Virus record (IMG/VR): IMGVR_UViG_3300025914_000046
Span: 1-25,528 of that record
Direction: 5' to 3' (one strand)
DNA length: 25,528 bases
DNA from: a virus
Position 1 is the stretch's first letter. The number at the start of each line of letters is the position of its first letter. The translations under genes and the position numbers were made by a program. Below are positions 1 through 7,076 of this stretch, piece by piece. The notes beneath the pieces were generated by a model. The model was not told the DNA's origin and searched no databases. It saw only the letters and a list, made by a program, of their open reading frames with translations.

Positions 1-588
1 CACCGCCCGAATCACGCTTTCGTCTTCTGTCGGGTCGTCTGCATAGTTAGCCAAAGGGCGTCCGCGCTCTACCCCCTGAAATCTGCCGTTTAAAGGCTGG
101 TCTAAAGGCTTTCTGATAGTTCCATCATCTCTCGCCTCTGCAAGGGCTAAACCGCGAGATAAAACGCCTTCCACGGCACGATCGGCAACAGCATCCCGGT
201 CAAACTCTATAATTGCATCTGACTGTCCGTAAGCTGGGTTAGAAGCTCGCCGCATGACCTCTTCCCCTACGTGTTGCATTAACTGCTGACGGTAGCTGTC
301 GATTAATTCGGGGTTTACCGTTGCCCTTTCGGGGTCTTTCTCTCGCATCAGCGATTCAGCAGTGTCCCGAAAGGCTTCCCCTGGATCTTTCTTGAATGAT
401 GACTGCCAGCGCTGGGACTGCTCGACTGCTAGCTTCCGCCCTTCATCAATGGCTTTTTCTGCCACTTTGGTGGCAATAAAATTTTTGACAACATTTCCGG
501 CACTCCAGCGGGCGATCGCCACACCTACCCCGCGACTTAAAGCCCCCGCCGCCACATCGATCAAAATGGGAATAATTAGGAGTGTCAT
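1..588 (-). CDS. Hypothetical phage protein, C-terminus beyond left edge
   Basis: An open frame of 196 codons starts at ATG 588-586 and runs off the left edge without a stop. The N-terminus (MTLLIIPILIDVAAG...) is hydrophobic for about 15 residues and then turns basic and amphipathic. The rest is charged and mostly helical in character (for example residues 40-110, rich in E, K, R and Q). It lies downstream of the head genes in the direction of transcription, where head-tail or tail genes are usual, so a structural or injection-related role is possible but not shown. I do not recognise the family. The upstream sequence offers only a weak ribosome site (AGGTTT). The coding sequence contains the 10-bp core CCAGCGCTGG (406-415) of the intergenic palindrome family, here translated as part of SQRWQ. 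Confidence 0.65.
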   Translation of the reverse strand, partial: MTLLIIPILIDVAAGALSRGVGVAIARWSAGNVVKNFIATKVAEKAIDEGRKLAVEQSQRWQSSFKKDPGEAFRDTAESLMREKDPERATVNPELIDSYRQQLMQHVGEEVMRRASNPAYGQSDAIIEFDRDAVADRAVEGVLSRGLALAEARDDGTIRKPLDQPLNGRFQGVERGRPLANYADDPTEDESVIRAV

Positions 589-600
589 TGGTTAAACCTG

Positions 601-617
601 TATTTTATAATATAATG
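601..617 (-). promoter_or_regulatory. Possible -10 region of the left-edge gene
   Basis: On the minus strand TATATTATAAAATA lies about 13-30 bp upstream of the ATG at 588. It could serve as a -10 element in the divergent gap between the partial minus-strand gene and the plus-strand gene at 705. No convincing -35 was found. Confidence 0.3.
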
Positions 618-704
618 GCTATCTATGACAGCGAAAACCTTTGCTATATGGAAGTTTTAGCGCGATCGTGTTAAACTATTTACAACCTGTAGCAAGCGTG
701 TAAA

Positions 705-1088
705 ATGACCAATAAAACAGCAATAAACTTTCCGATTACTATTACGGTTGATTTAAAAACTGAACCGACCGATTGCTTTTTTACTCTTGATTGTGGCTGC
801 AATTGGTGTCCGGGATGGGTTATAGGCGATGTCAGACTCCCTTTAACTTATCCTTTTAGCGCTTATTGCCTGCTATACGATGCGACTGGTTCTACCCATT
901 GGGTACAAAGAAGCAAAATTAAATATAGGGGCGAGTCAGAAAAATTTAATTATCACCGATATCAATCAGAATTTGACTGGCAGAAATGGCGGACTTTTCC
1001 TAAGGTTGACGAGCATTTCATTCCCAAACCTGAGAACGTCTGGAAAGAGTCAGACGTACTTAGTAGTGATGAGCATTTTGACTTTTAA
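705..1088 (+). CDS. Hypothetical protein inserted on the opposite strand
   Basis: This 127-residue frame begins with MTNKTAINFPITITVDLK and has a cysteine cluster near residues 24-35 (C-F-F-T-L-D-C-G-C-N-W-C-P-G-W). The rest is rich in aromatic and acidic residues. No known domain is recognised. It is on the plus strand between two minus-strand genes: divergent from the partial gene ending at 588 and convergent with the gene whose stop is at 1115. It is more AT-rich than the head genes. The start has no clear Shine-Dalgarno sequence. A 14-bp inverted repeat brackets its end. It is one of three plus-strand insertions in the head operon and may be a moron-type accessory gene; that role is inference. 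Confidence 0.55.
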   Translation: MTNKTAINFPITITVDLKTEPTDCFFTLDCGCNWCPGWVIGDVRLPLTYPFSAYCLLYDATGSTHWVQRSKIKYRGESEKFNYHRYQSEFDWQKWRTFPKVDEHFIPKPENVWKESDVLSSDEHFDF

Positions 1089-1102
1089 GACTCTTTCCAG
1101 AC
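1038..1102. repeat. 14-bp perfect inverted repeat around a gene end
   Basis: GTCTGGAAAGAGTC at 1038-1051 is the exact reverse complement of GACTCTTTCCAGAC at 1089-1102, with 37 bp between the arms. The left arm is coding and the right arm begins directly after the TAA at 1086-1088. A second palindrome, TTAAGCTTAA (1104-1113), follows. It could be a bidirectional 3'-end structure between the convergent genes, although there is no T-run directly after the stem. Confidence 0.5.
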
Positions 1103-1114
1103 ATTAAGCTTAAC

Positions 1115-1777
1115 TTATCTTCTTTTTACGGCTGCATTTCTTAAATTGTCTTTTTCGTCATTTGTTGGCACTGCCGAAACAGGACGATCGCCAGATTCTA
1201 GCAAATTATCTTCGAGGGCTTCACTTGGTAGACCTTCAACAGCTACTGTAAACTCTGGCGTCGATTCAACCTGTGGCGCTGTTTTCTCTTGTGGCAAAAT
1301 CCCCAAACGCCTCCCTTCCGCAATTATCATGTCTGATGTTATTTGTGATTCGGGAATTAAAATTGCTGCTGGTGTTGTTACATTTACCGGAGTGATTGTC
1401 ACTTTAAATGCTTGTGCCTTGTCGCCGGATATGTTTAACGTCAGTGTTTGTACCGTTGGTATTGGTTTTGCGTCTATTTCTGGCGTTTCTCCTGGCGTAT
1501 CTTTTGGGATTTCCGCTTCTGGAATTGGCGTTGGGCTTACTATAAGAGTCATAGGGTCATCCCCCGCAACTCCATGCTGAGTAGTTACCAAAGCTCCCTG
1601 GTTTGTCCAAAAAGTAAAGTCAGGGTGTTTTTTCAAAGTTTCTAATGTCTCAGTTGAAACTTTGTTTTCCCCTGACTTTAACACGATCGCATCAAAGTTT
1701 ATACTCCCGCCCTGCTGAATTGGAGGAATGTATTTTTCGGGATAAAAAGTGATTGTTGTTGTTAAAGTGTCGGTCAT
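1115..1777 (-). CDS. Head-region protein, N-terminal paralogue of the 2642-3031 product
   Basis: The product has 220 residues. About 58 N-terminal residues align with the protein encoded at 3031-2642. Shared features in order are a strand ending in FYP, an I-P pair, a central F-D-x-I-x-L-x-x-G-x-N-K segment, a helix with E-x-L-x-x-L-x-x-H-P-D, and a G-A-L strand. The remainder is rich in Pro, Thr and acidic residues (about 70-110). It then has a strand-rich segment and a charged tail ending KRR. Both paralogues lie just downstream of the major capsid gene, so a minor head or head-tail role is likely, but the family is not recognised. The ATG at 1777 has no clear ribosome site. Palindrome 1816-1833 lies 39 bp upstream. 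Confidence 0.7.
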   Translation of the reverse strand: MTDTLTTTITFYPEKYIPPIQQGGSINFDAIVLKSGENKVSTETLETLKKHPDFTFWTNQGALVTTQHGVAGDDPMTLIVSPTPIPEAEIPKDTPGETPEIDAKPIPTVQTLTLNISGDKAQAFKVTITPVNVTTPAAILIPESQITSDMIIAEGRRLGILPQEKTAPQVESTPEFTVAVEGLPSEALEDNLLESGDRPVSAVPTNDEKDNLRNAAVKRR

Positions 1778-1815
1778 GTTTTTTGGGGATGTTTGTATTG
1801 TTATTATAGCCGATC

Positions 1816-1833
1816 ATTCCCAGCGCTGGGAAT
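1816..1833. repeat. 18-bp palindrome, perfect copy
   Basis: ATTCCCAGCGCTGGGAAT, perfectly self-complementary. It lies 14 bp past the stop of the gene ending at 1847 and upstream of the gene starting at 1777. It belongs to a window-wide family (perfect copies also at 8426, 16569, 17011, 19750, 21296 and 25047). Confidence 0.95.
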
Positions 1834-1846
1834 AAAACCAAAGATT

Positions 1847-2269
1847 TTAAACAGATTTTGAAGTGCTGAACATTTCAAGCTCTAACCTTTCCCCAAAAGC
1901 TTCGGAGTAAGCGGGCATCGAAGTACGATCAATGCTGCGTAACGTAAAAGGGAAATTACGCCCGCCAATCGTGCAATTTCCCGAAGATCCGGGGACAATC
2001 CAAGCTGGCAAAAACTTAGGATTCATTGCGTGTCCGCGATAGATTTTGCTCTGCTGTCCCTGTCCGGGACTGGGAGTAAGTTCTATGCTGTTAATTATGT
2101 ATAAATGTGCCGTTACGGTGAAAGCCTCCCGCCCTGTCGGATTACCAAATTTGTCAATCCCCGTCCCAAGCGACCTATTAAAAACTAATGGGACACTCTC
2201 GTGATCTGCTTTTAAAAAGTTTACACTGGGATGTGTTAAAGCTATTAACTCGCTTAAAGATTGTATCAT
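1847..2269 (-). CDS. Head-tail region protein of unknown family
   Basis: The frame could extend to 2305, but the ATG at 2269 (MIQSLSELIALTH...) is preferred. On the minus strand it is preceded by CAGGAG with an 8-base spacer, the best ribosome site in this part of the window. The product is then 140 residues, strand-rich, with several Gly/Pro turns and no transmembrane segment. It lies in the head operon after the capsid gene, where phages carry head-closure or tail-completion proteins, so a neck or tail-completion role is possible by position only. Its start codon overlaps the start codon of the plus-strand gene at 2268 (shared CATG), and its ribosome site lies inside that gene. Palindrome 1816-1833 follows the stop. 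Confidence 0.65.
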   Translation of the reverse strand: MIQSLSELIALTHPSVNFLKADHESVPLVFNRSLGTGIDKFGNPTGREAFTVTAHLYIINSIELTPSPGQGQQSKIYRGHAMNPKFLPAWIVPGSSGNCTIGGRNFPFTLRSIDRTSMPAYSEAFGERLELEMFSTSKSV

Positions 2270-2645
2270 GGCAATAACTCCTGAAGCTTTCAATCTAAAG
2301 TACAAAACACAATTTAGTCCCGCAATTTATACTGATTGGGTAACTGTAGCCGAAAGTCGTGCTGCGATTTTTCCCCCGCAGTTTCGTGTTTTAGCTACTG
2401 AATATTATTTAGGCTATTTACTGTGCATGACCTCAGCGGAACGTCAAGGTAATGAAGTAAAGCAGTTTGAGGTAAAACCCGAGGGGTATTCGGTGACTTA
2501 CGATACAAGTGGAGCGGGCAAGTGCGATCGGTGGTTGCAATTTTTAAAACAATTAGGATTGTCGGCGGGCGTCCAAATTCCTGAGTTAAAAACTACAACC
2601 GTTCTTTATTCCAACCGCACCGAAAAATTTCGTTATGACTTTTAA
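2268..2645 (+). CDS. Putative head-tail connector-like protein, reversed orientation
   Basis: This 125-residue product resembles short phage head-tail connector proteins (DUF4054 / gp6-like). It has an N-terminal helix with F-x-x-x-Y, a helix over 40-55 with Y-Y-L-G-Y-L-L, a G-Y-S-V-T-Y-D-T-S-G strand segment near 72-82, then a W-L-Q-F-L helix and a strand-rich C-terminus. The match is by overall pattern only. The gene is on the plus strand in a minus-strand operon, yet it fits exactly between its neighbours. Its ATG overlaps the ATG of the gene at 2269 and its TAA (2643-2645) overlaps the TAA of the gene ending at 2642. The upstream sequence has only a weak AAAGA site. No competing minus-strand frame covers 2306-2641, so the gene is probably real. 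Confidence 0.6.
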   Translation: MAITPEAFNLKYKTQFSPAIYTDWVTVAESRAAIFPPQFRVLATEYYLGYLLCMTSAERQGNEVKQFEVKPEGYSVTYDTSGAGKCDRWLQFLKQLGLSAGVQIPELKTTTVLYSNRTEKFRYDF

Positions 2646-3031
2646 ATTTCTCCAGTTTTTAATTGAGTAATTCTGGTATTTAAACTTGTTCTAATTTTAG
2701 TTCGCTGTTCGACTGCGAGCCAACTTTCCAGGGTTGAAATATCCGCAGTGTTGTTGACAAGTTTTATGGCGTCTGCATCTTTGTATTGCAACAAATCAAT
2801 TATTTCTGTGTTAGCTAAAGGGTCGATTGTTGCTGGTTGCTCACCAACAATGTCTAAAGCTCCCACTTCGCTATAACGTTGATAATCAGGGTGAATTTGC
2901 AACTGTTGCAACTCTTCGGGACTTAACTTGTTAGTCCCTGCCGTCAGCAAGATTTGGTCAAACCCTAATCTTGCTGTTTCGTGCATTTTAGGAATGCACC
3001 TGTCAGGGTAAAAAATTACAATTGCGGGCAT
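2642..3031 (-). CDS. Small head-region protein, paralogue of the 1115-1777 product
   Basis: The product has 129 residues. Residues 1-62 correspond to the N-terminal domain of the protein encoded at 1777-1115: FYP at 7-9, I-P near 13, a G-F-D-Q-I-L-L-T-A-G-T-N-K-L segment at 23-36, the H-P-D motif near 47-49, and G-A-L at 57-59. The C-terminal half has helices such as I-I-D-L-L-Q-Y-K-D-A-D-A-I-K and differs from the paralogue. The ATG at 3031 is preceded by GAGG at a good distance. It directly follows the major capsid gene (47 bp), so a capsid-associated or head-completion role is likely, without a family name. Confidence 0.7.
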   Translation of the reverse strand: MPAIVIFYPDRCIPKMHETARLGFDQILLTAGTNKLSPEELQQLQIHPDYQRYSEVGALDIVGEQPATIDPLANTEIIDLLQYKDADAIKLVNNTADISTLESWLAVEQRTKIRTSLNTRITQLKTGEI

Positions 3032-3078
3032 TATTTAATTCCTCAGAGCGATCGGATAGAACAATTTAATTTCAAGAA

Positions 3079-4038
3079 TTACGCTACTTTAACAGTATTA
3101 ATGTAGCGAATCCCACTCGGATCTGTAACCATTGTGGCGCTTGACGCGCTAAAGAATGGAAAAACTCGCGTCAAATTTTGAGTGGGACTCAAAAACCTTT
3201 CATCAACTAATTGAGCTACCTTATTCTCAATTCTTCGACTTACTACTGATTGATCTTTGGTGTAAACAACCAATCGATCGCGGTTGGTTCCCGTTGGAAA
3301 AACTCGGTATCTTTCCAGAATGTCTGAAGAACTGTAAGGCGTTGTGACAATTTCTAGAGGATCTCGATTTTGCAAGCGCAATTGATCCGATGCTGCCTGA
3401 ATAGCTGACACGCTGCCATTAATCGGATTAAGTGCTTGCGCTGCAAGCACAAGCATTTTTTGAGGCATCAGCAATGTAGTAGGTGCGAGAATAGTTTCCC
3501 CGTCATTACTTAGCCCCGAACTTAACACCAGATCGACTAAAAATGCTACCCACTGCGCGTAGGTAGCCGTGTTTGGGTTAAAACTGCTGTTAACAGTAGA
3601 AACGCGAGGGTTATTATAAAGCCCTGTATGTCCGAGTGCAGCTTCACCAATTGCTGCAAATCTGTTTAGCCTGTGAGCGATCGCAAATCTGACCTTATCA
3701 ATTTGCTGGTTTTCGACCTGGCTGTCTATGCCTAGTCTGAGCATTTTTCGCAATTGCTGCCAGCTTACAGAATAACCTTTTGCTGCTAACACTACCCCTA
3801 CTTTGTCGGTTGTCAAGCCAAACGGCGTCAAAGGAATGTCACTTGCCCCAGGAGCTAGCAAAATCGCCTCTTCCCCCAGGTTTCCGCTTGCATACAAGTT
3901 TCCGACTTCTTCTTCGCCCGGAGGCAGGTCGGGAATTGTCGGGATTAACGTGCCATTTTCAAATGGCAAATTAGGAAACCTGTAATTAGTTCTGACTTGT
4001 AATTTTCTAGCCAAAAACAACCATAAATCGCTTGCCAT
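3079..4038 (-). CDS. Major capsid protein
   Basis: The product has 319 residues and fits the HK97-fold major capsid family of the DUF2184 type. It has an acidic N-terminal arm region with G-E-E-x-V near 42-46, a D-I-P-L segment near 67-70, a G-Y-S-V-S-W strand, a long helix with Q-Q-L-R-K-M, and an A-A-I-G-E-A-A-L-G-H-T-G-L-Y-N-N-P segment near 130-146. A C-terminal domain with repeated strands ends in R-Y-I-N-T-V. Order within the operon (portal, protease, cement protein, then this gene) agrees. The ATG at 4038 has a strong ribosome site, AAGGAG, 5 bases upstream. No separate delta domain or scaffold is seen here; the scaffold appears to be fused to the protease upstream. The capsid assignment is firm; the exact subfamily is less so. 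Confidence 0.85.
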   Translation of the reverse strand: MASDLWLFLARKLQVRTNYRFPNLPFENGTLIPTIPDLPPGEEEVGNLYASGNLGEEAILLAPGASDIPLTPFGLTTDKVGVVLAAKGYSVSWQQLRKMLRLGIDSQVENQQIDKVRFAIAHRLNRFAAIGEAALGHTGLYNNPRVSTVNSSFNPNTATYAQWVAFLVDLVLSSGLSNDGETILAPTTLLMPQKMLVLAAQALNPINGSVSAIQAASDQLRLQNRDPLEIVTTPYSSSDILERYRVFPTGTNRDRLVVYTKDQSVVSRRIENKVAQLVDERFLSPTQNLTRVFPFFSASSATMVTDPSGIRYINTVKVA

Positions 4039-4110
4039 CTTTTCTCCTTATTCCATGCAATTTGGAACTTAATAAATGTGTTACTTACTAACCGAAAACA
4101 GCGCGGTTTA

Positions 4111-4141
4111 TTGCCCTAATTGTTAATAGAGATTAGGGCAA
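4111..4141 (-). terminator. Hairpin between cement and capsid genes
   Basis: TTGCCCTAAT (4111-4120) pairs perfectly with ATTAGGGCAA (4132-4141) around an 11-base loop. The right arm contains the last codons and stop of the cement gene. There is no U-tract on the minus strand, so partial termination or mRNA processing ahead of the capsid gene is more likely than full termination. A second small stem, AACCG/CGGTT, lies at 4091-4108. Confidence 0.5.
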
Positions 4142-4636
4142 ATTTAACGATACATTTGCTACTTGCGGTGTTGCTGCTGTTGCTCCGTTAGTTGACGACA
4201 ACCACCTGCAATTCGGCACAGCTACCACAGTAGCACCCGCAACATTAGTTCCGTAACCCTTTTGTAAAGGGTTTGCGGGATTAAAGGCTGCAAACACGGG
4301 ATCTTGGGCTTTTACGTCCGTAAATACCCAGACACCGACCTGTCCTTTCCAGTAATAGCTTATTTGACTTTTGGGCGGGTAGCCATCCTCTATTGCTCTG
4401 ATGCCAAAAAAAGCGAGTGAAACTCCCAGAATTATTGAATCTGCTGCTGCTGGAAGTATTACCCCGCGCCTTTCTAAGTTTTCTGGTGGGGTTTGGTTTG
4501 GCTGTGCTGCGACAAAAACACCCGGGAGAATTAATGCTGTAGCTTCAGCTTGCACGGCGGTACGTGCGCCATCTTCAGCACCTCCCATCACTAACTGTCC
4601 CGGCTCGTAAGCGTACCTGATGCCACTAAATACCAT
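4133..4636 (-). CDS. Head decoration / structural cement protein
   Basis: The product has 167 residues and the layout of phage cement proteins. It has an N-terminal G-Q-L-V-M-G-G segment, a short strand I-L-P-G-V-F-V-A near 36-43, then I-L-G-V-S-L-A-F near 69-76. A K-G-Q-V-G-V-W-V core strand follows near 97-104, with a Gly/Ala/Thr-rich C-terminus. Such proteins bind outside the capsid shell at three-fold sites. It sits between the prohead protease and the major capsid gene, the usual place. AAGGAG precedes the ATG at 4636 by 8-9 bases. The gene overlaps the end of the protease gene by 11 bp, so translation is probably coupled. A structural cement role is inferred from pattern and context. 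Confidence 0.7.
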   Translation of the reverse strand: MVFSGIRYAYEPGQLVMGGAEDGARTAVQAEATALILPGVFVAAQPNQTPPENLERRGVILPAAADSIILGVSLAFFGIRAIEDGYPPKSQISYYWKGQVGVWVFTDVKAQDPVFAAFNPANPLQKGYGTNVAGATVVAVPNCRWLSSTNGATAATPQVANVSLNLP

Positions 4637-5762
4637 TGTTGTTACTCCTTGTTTTATGTGCGTCCCGATAGCTTCGGGCTGCTGGTGTTAATTCTTCCTC
4701 ACCCGGATCTAGCGGATCGTTTGGCAATTCCAAATCTTCCGGTAGTTCGGGCGGGACTTGACTTTTCTGCGTATTGAGCAAAGGCGATCGCTTCGCTGCT
4801 GCATTGATGACTATTTCGATCGCCCTTAATTCGGCGGCGGGTTCATCAATTTTTAACAACTCTTCCAAACTGCGACCAAATAACTCAGCATACTCATGTC
4901 CCGGAAGTTTGGCAGCCGTTACAAGCTCGTCCGCTTGTGACTTTAACTTAACATACCTTTCTGTCAAATTGGCTTTTTTCTGGTATTCGTGAACTTGACC
5001 TTGCAGGGTTTCAACTTGCGATTTTAAGGCGTCTCTTTCACTCGTTACAGCGCTCAATTGAGATTGAGCCTCTGTATACTTCTGATTAAGTTCTAGGTAC
5101 TCAGAACTGCGTTTAACGTCCTCGTTTCTATCTCCTGACATTTGGTTTATTACCTCTTGTACTTTTTTTAGCCCGATCGTCTGGATTAACTTAGGAATCG
5201 TGGTCGGCATTTGCTCAAATTCTTTGAGCGACCGTCCGATTCCTACTGTAGCATCCGCAGGTATGGAAACTGCGGATATCTCAAAAATTTCCCATTTAAT
5301 AGCTTTAACTTTTTCCGGACTAACTAATTCAGCATCCCAACCAGTGCCGCTATATACAGCTTTTTCCAAAACTTCATATTCATAGACTCGGTACATCAAG
5401 CTGATGCCTTTGATTATTTCGTCTTGAATGTCTTGATAAAGTTGCTCTGCAGCAGGCGATCGGGAAAATTTTGCAGATGCGTAACCTCTACCGCCCCGCC
5501 AGTCAATCGAAGTAATGACGCCCCGCACTTCGTTAATGTTGTGGTTCCACAAAAATTGTATCAGCCCGTTTTGCAGGCGATCGCCTGCAATTGCGCTGGC
5601 ATCGCATTTTAGGACTTCTTCGACTAGCTCCCAACGGCTCCAATCTAGCCGTACATAAGGCGTTTCGCTGGCAAAGCTAAAATCGACCGTTTTTAATCCA
5701 TCTTTTTCGCTAACTTTTGCAGGTTCTAAAAACGATATATCTCTATAAAGTGTTTGTTGCAT
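4626..5762 (-). CDS. Prohead serine protease fused to coiled-coil scaffold
   Basis: The product has 378 residues. Residues about 20-180 look like a caudoviral prohead protease (U35/HK97 class). F-L-W-N-H-N at 70-75 contains candidate catalytic His74, V-R-G-V-I-T-S follows, and K-G-I-S-L-M-Y places candidate Ser121. E-I-F-E-I-S-A-V-S-I-P-A-D at 158-170 is the conserved strand. Residues about 222-285 form a charged heptad-rich coiled coil, and 330-378 are acidic and Pro-rich. The C-terminal half therefore has the features of an internal scaffold. In this phage type the scaffold directs capsid assembly and is then cleaved by the protease. No other scaffold gene is visible before the capsid gene. 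The ATG at 5762 has no strong ribosome site. Confidence 0.8.
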   Translation of the reverse strand: MQQTLYRDISFLEPAKVSEKDGLKTVDFSFASETPYVRLDWSRWELVEEVLKCDASAIAGDRLQNGLIQFLWNHNINEVRGVITSIDWRGGRGYASAKFSRSPAAEQLYQDIQDEIIKGISLMYRVYEYEVLEKAVYSGTGWDAELVSPEKVKAIKWEIFEISAVSIPADATVGIGRSLKEFEQMPTTIPKLIQTIGLKKVQEVINQMSGDRNEDVKRSSEYLELNQKYTEAQSQLSAVTSERDALKSQVETLQGQVHEYQKKANLTERYVKLKSQADELVTAAKLPGHEYAELFGRSLEELLKIDEPAAELRAIEIVINAAAKRSPLLNTQKSQVPPELPEDLELPNDPLDPGEEELTPAARSYRDAHKTRSNNNGI

Positions 5763-5774
5763 CTTTAATTGCTA

Positions 5775-5792
5775 ATTCCCATACCTGGGAAT
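5775..5792. repeat. 18-bp palindrome, variant centre
   Basis: ATTCCCATACCTGGGAAT keeps the outer seven bases of each arm but has TACC instead of GCGC in the centre. It lies between the portal stop (5824) and the protease start (5762). Confidence 0.8.
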
Positions 5793-5823
5793 GAAAGAAT
5801 TTAACTATTCTAGCAGATAAAAC

Positions 5824-6999
5824 CTATATTCCGGCTAGGTCTTTAATACGTATAACTGCCTCATCAGCCCCAAGTATTGATTGCTCAACTGTTTTGTTTA
5901 AGGCAGTGATAAGTCCGTTCGGATCGTCGGGTTCGTCCATCCTCAGCGGAAAATTGCCCCAATCGCCAATATTTCCATAGTTGAATTCAATAATTGGGCG
6001 TATCATCTCCTCAACCAATTTCTCCCCAAATATTCCCGCTTCCGTGCGGGAATTCATTCTCAAAATTTTGGTATGACCTGCATTTAAGTTTGAGTCCCCA
6101 GATCCCGATTCTCCTTGTCCCAAAATAGTTTCGGGGACAAGAAAACTCATCAAAATTGATTGTCTCAAAATTCTCAAAACAACAACAAAGAAATTACCAT
6201 CAGTCTGTTGCTGGATTGCCTCAATCATATCCTCAATATCAATTACCATTACACCCGAATTACGAGCTTTCTCTAGGTTATCTAAAAATACTTTTGCCGA
6301 TTCTTCCGTCCCCCGGCTGTTTTTTCCGACTAGCAGCGGTGTTGCTTGTCTTTGGGCTGCGATCGCCATTGCGACCATAACTAAACGGTACTGCTCCCAA
6401 AATGGCGTCGCCCTTTCAAGGGTTGCCACCCCTGCCGGGTTATTGCCAAAATTGAATTCTTCATCGTTTTTTATATGAATTACATCAGTCAAAAGTAAGT
6501 CTAAATCGCCTTTTTTAAAGCGAATCTCTAGCTCGCCCTTGTCGTTTACTTTGTATTTTATATAACGCGGATCTACCCAGTTTAAACCTGCTAATTCTGC
6601 TTTTTTTCCGACTATTTTATGCCATTTTTCAGTTACAGAAGCGCCACAATATAACGCGGACGCCATTTGACTCTGATAGGTCTTAAAAGATCCCGGTAAA
6701 TTTTTAAGTTGTGTCCTGATATCCTCTTGAATTCCATCGTTAACGTGCTTGTAATCTTGCAAATAAGAAAGCATCAGCATAATGCGAACTTTTGCTGCTG
6801 CTGCTATCCACGGCTGTCTCAACATTGACACGTAAGTGTCCATCGATCGACTAGAACCGCTAGTAAAGTATAAACCGCTGCTGGTGTTAGTACCCCAACC
6901 AGCAGGAAACCAATCATCCATTACGTTTAACCCTAGACTGTTGGCTACCGTTGTTACCAATGGGGTCAGGGCTTGTGTCTGTAAAACTAATTGAGGCAT
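5824..6999 (-). CDS. Portal protein
   Basis: The product has 391 residues. It forms the dodecameric channel at the capsid vertex through which DNA is packaged and leaves. Evidence is the pattern and position. An N-terminal segment with R-Q-P-W-I-A-A-A-A-K-V is near 62-72. W-V-D-P-R-Y-I-K-Y-K-V is typical of portal wing strands, and D-V-I-H-I-K-N lies near 172-178. A long helix has L-R-I-L-R-Q-S-I-L-M-S-F-L-V-P-E-T-I-L-G-Q, followed by a G-S-G-D-S-N-L loop. A C-terminal E-E-M-I-R-P-I-I-E-F-N segment resembles the stem and crown regions of portals of the SPP1/DUF1073/Mu gp29 type. It lies two units downstream of the terminase, separated from it by the plus-strand cassette. AAGGGGAT precedes the ATG at 6999. 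Confidence 0.8.
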   Translation of the reverse strand: MPQLVLQTQALTPLVTTVANSLGLNVMDDWFPAGWGTNTSSGLYFTSGSSRSMDTYVSMLRQPWIAAAAKVRIMLMLSYLQDYKHVNDGIQEDIRTQLKNLPGSFKTYQSQMASALYCGASVTEKWHKIVGKKAELAGLNWVDPRYIKYKVNDKGELEIRFKKGDLDLLLTDVIHIKNDEEFNFGNNPAGVATLERATPFWEQYRLVMVAMAIAAQRQATPLLVGKNSRGTEESAKVFLDNLEKARNSGVMVIDIEDMIEAIQQQTDGNFFVVVLRILRQSILMSFLVPETILGQGESGSGDSNLNAGHTKILRMNSRTEAGIFGEKLVEEMIRPIIEFNYGNIGDWGNFPLRMDEPDDPNGLITALNKTVEQSILGADEAVIRIKDLAGI

Positions 7000-7012
7000 T
7001 TTTTTTATCCCC

Positions 7013-7047
7013 TTGACAGGGTTATATCCTTGTATGCTATAGTATAC
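7013..7047. promoter_or_regulatory. Divergent promoter region between portal gene and plus-strand cassette
   Basis: On the plus strand TTGACA (7013-7018) could be a -35 with TATAGT (7038-7043) as -10, though the 19-bp spacing is long. On the minus strand TATACT (7046-7041) could drive the portal gene. The site GTATGCTATAGTATAC (7032-7047) is palindromic with one mismatched pair and covers both -10 regions. It is a good candidate operator for the adjacent HTH protein. Confidence 0.45.
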
Positions 7048-7076
7048 TGACTTTGCAGTAAATTTTAATCAAGTTC

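Noticed and set aside
362-595. Plus-strand frame of 77 codons at the left edge
   Set aside because: The minus-strand frame here is open over the whole 588 bases and has more protein-like composition.
1146-1580. Plus-strand frame of 144 codons
   Set aside because: It lies wholly inside the minus-strand gene 1115-1777, which has a paralogue; the Ser/Val/Gly-rich translation is typical of an antisense shadow.
1816-1833. 18-bp palindrome as a classical intrinsic terminator
   Set aside because: No copy has a T-run after it on the relevant strand, and two copies lie in upstream leaders; a 3'-end hairpin or protein-binding site remains possible.
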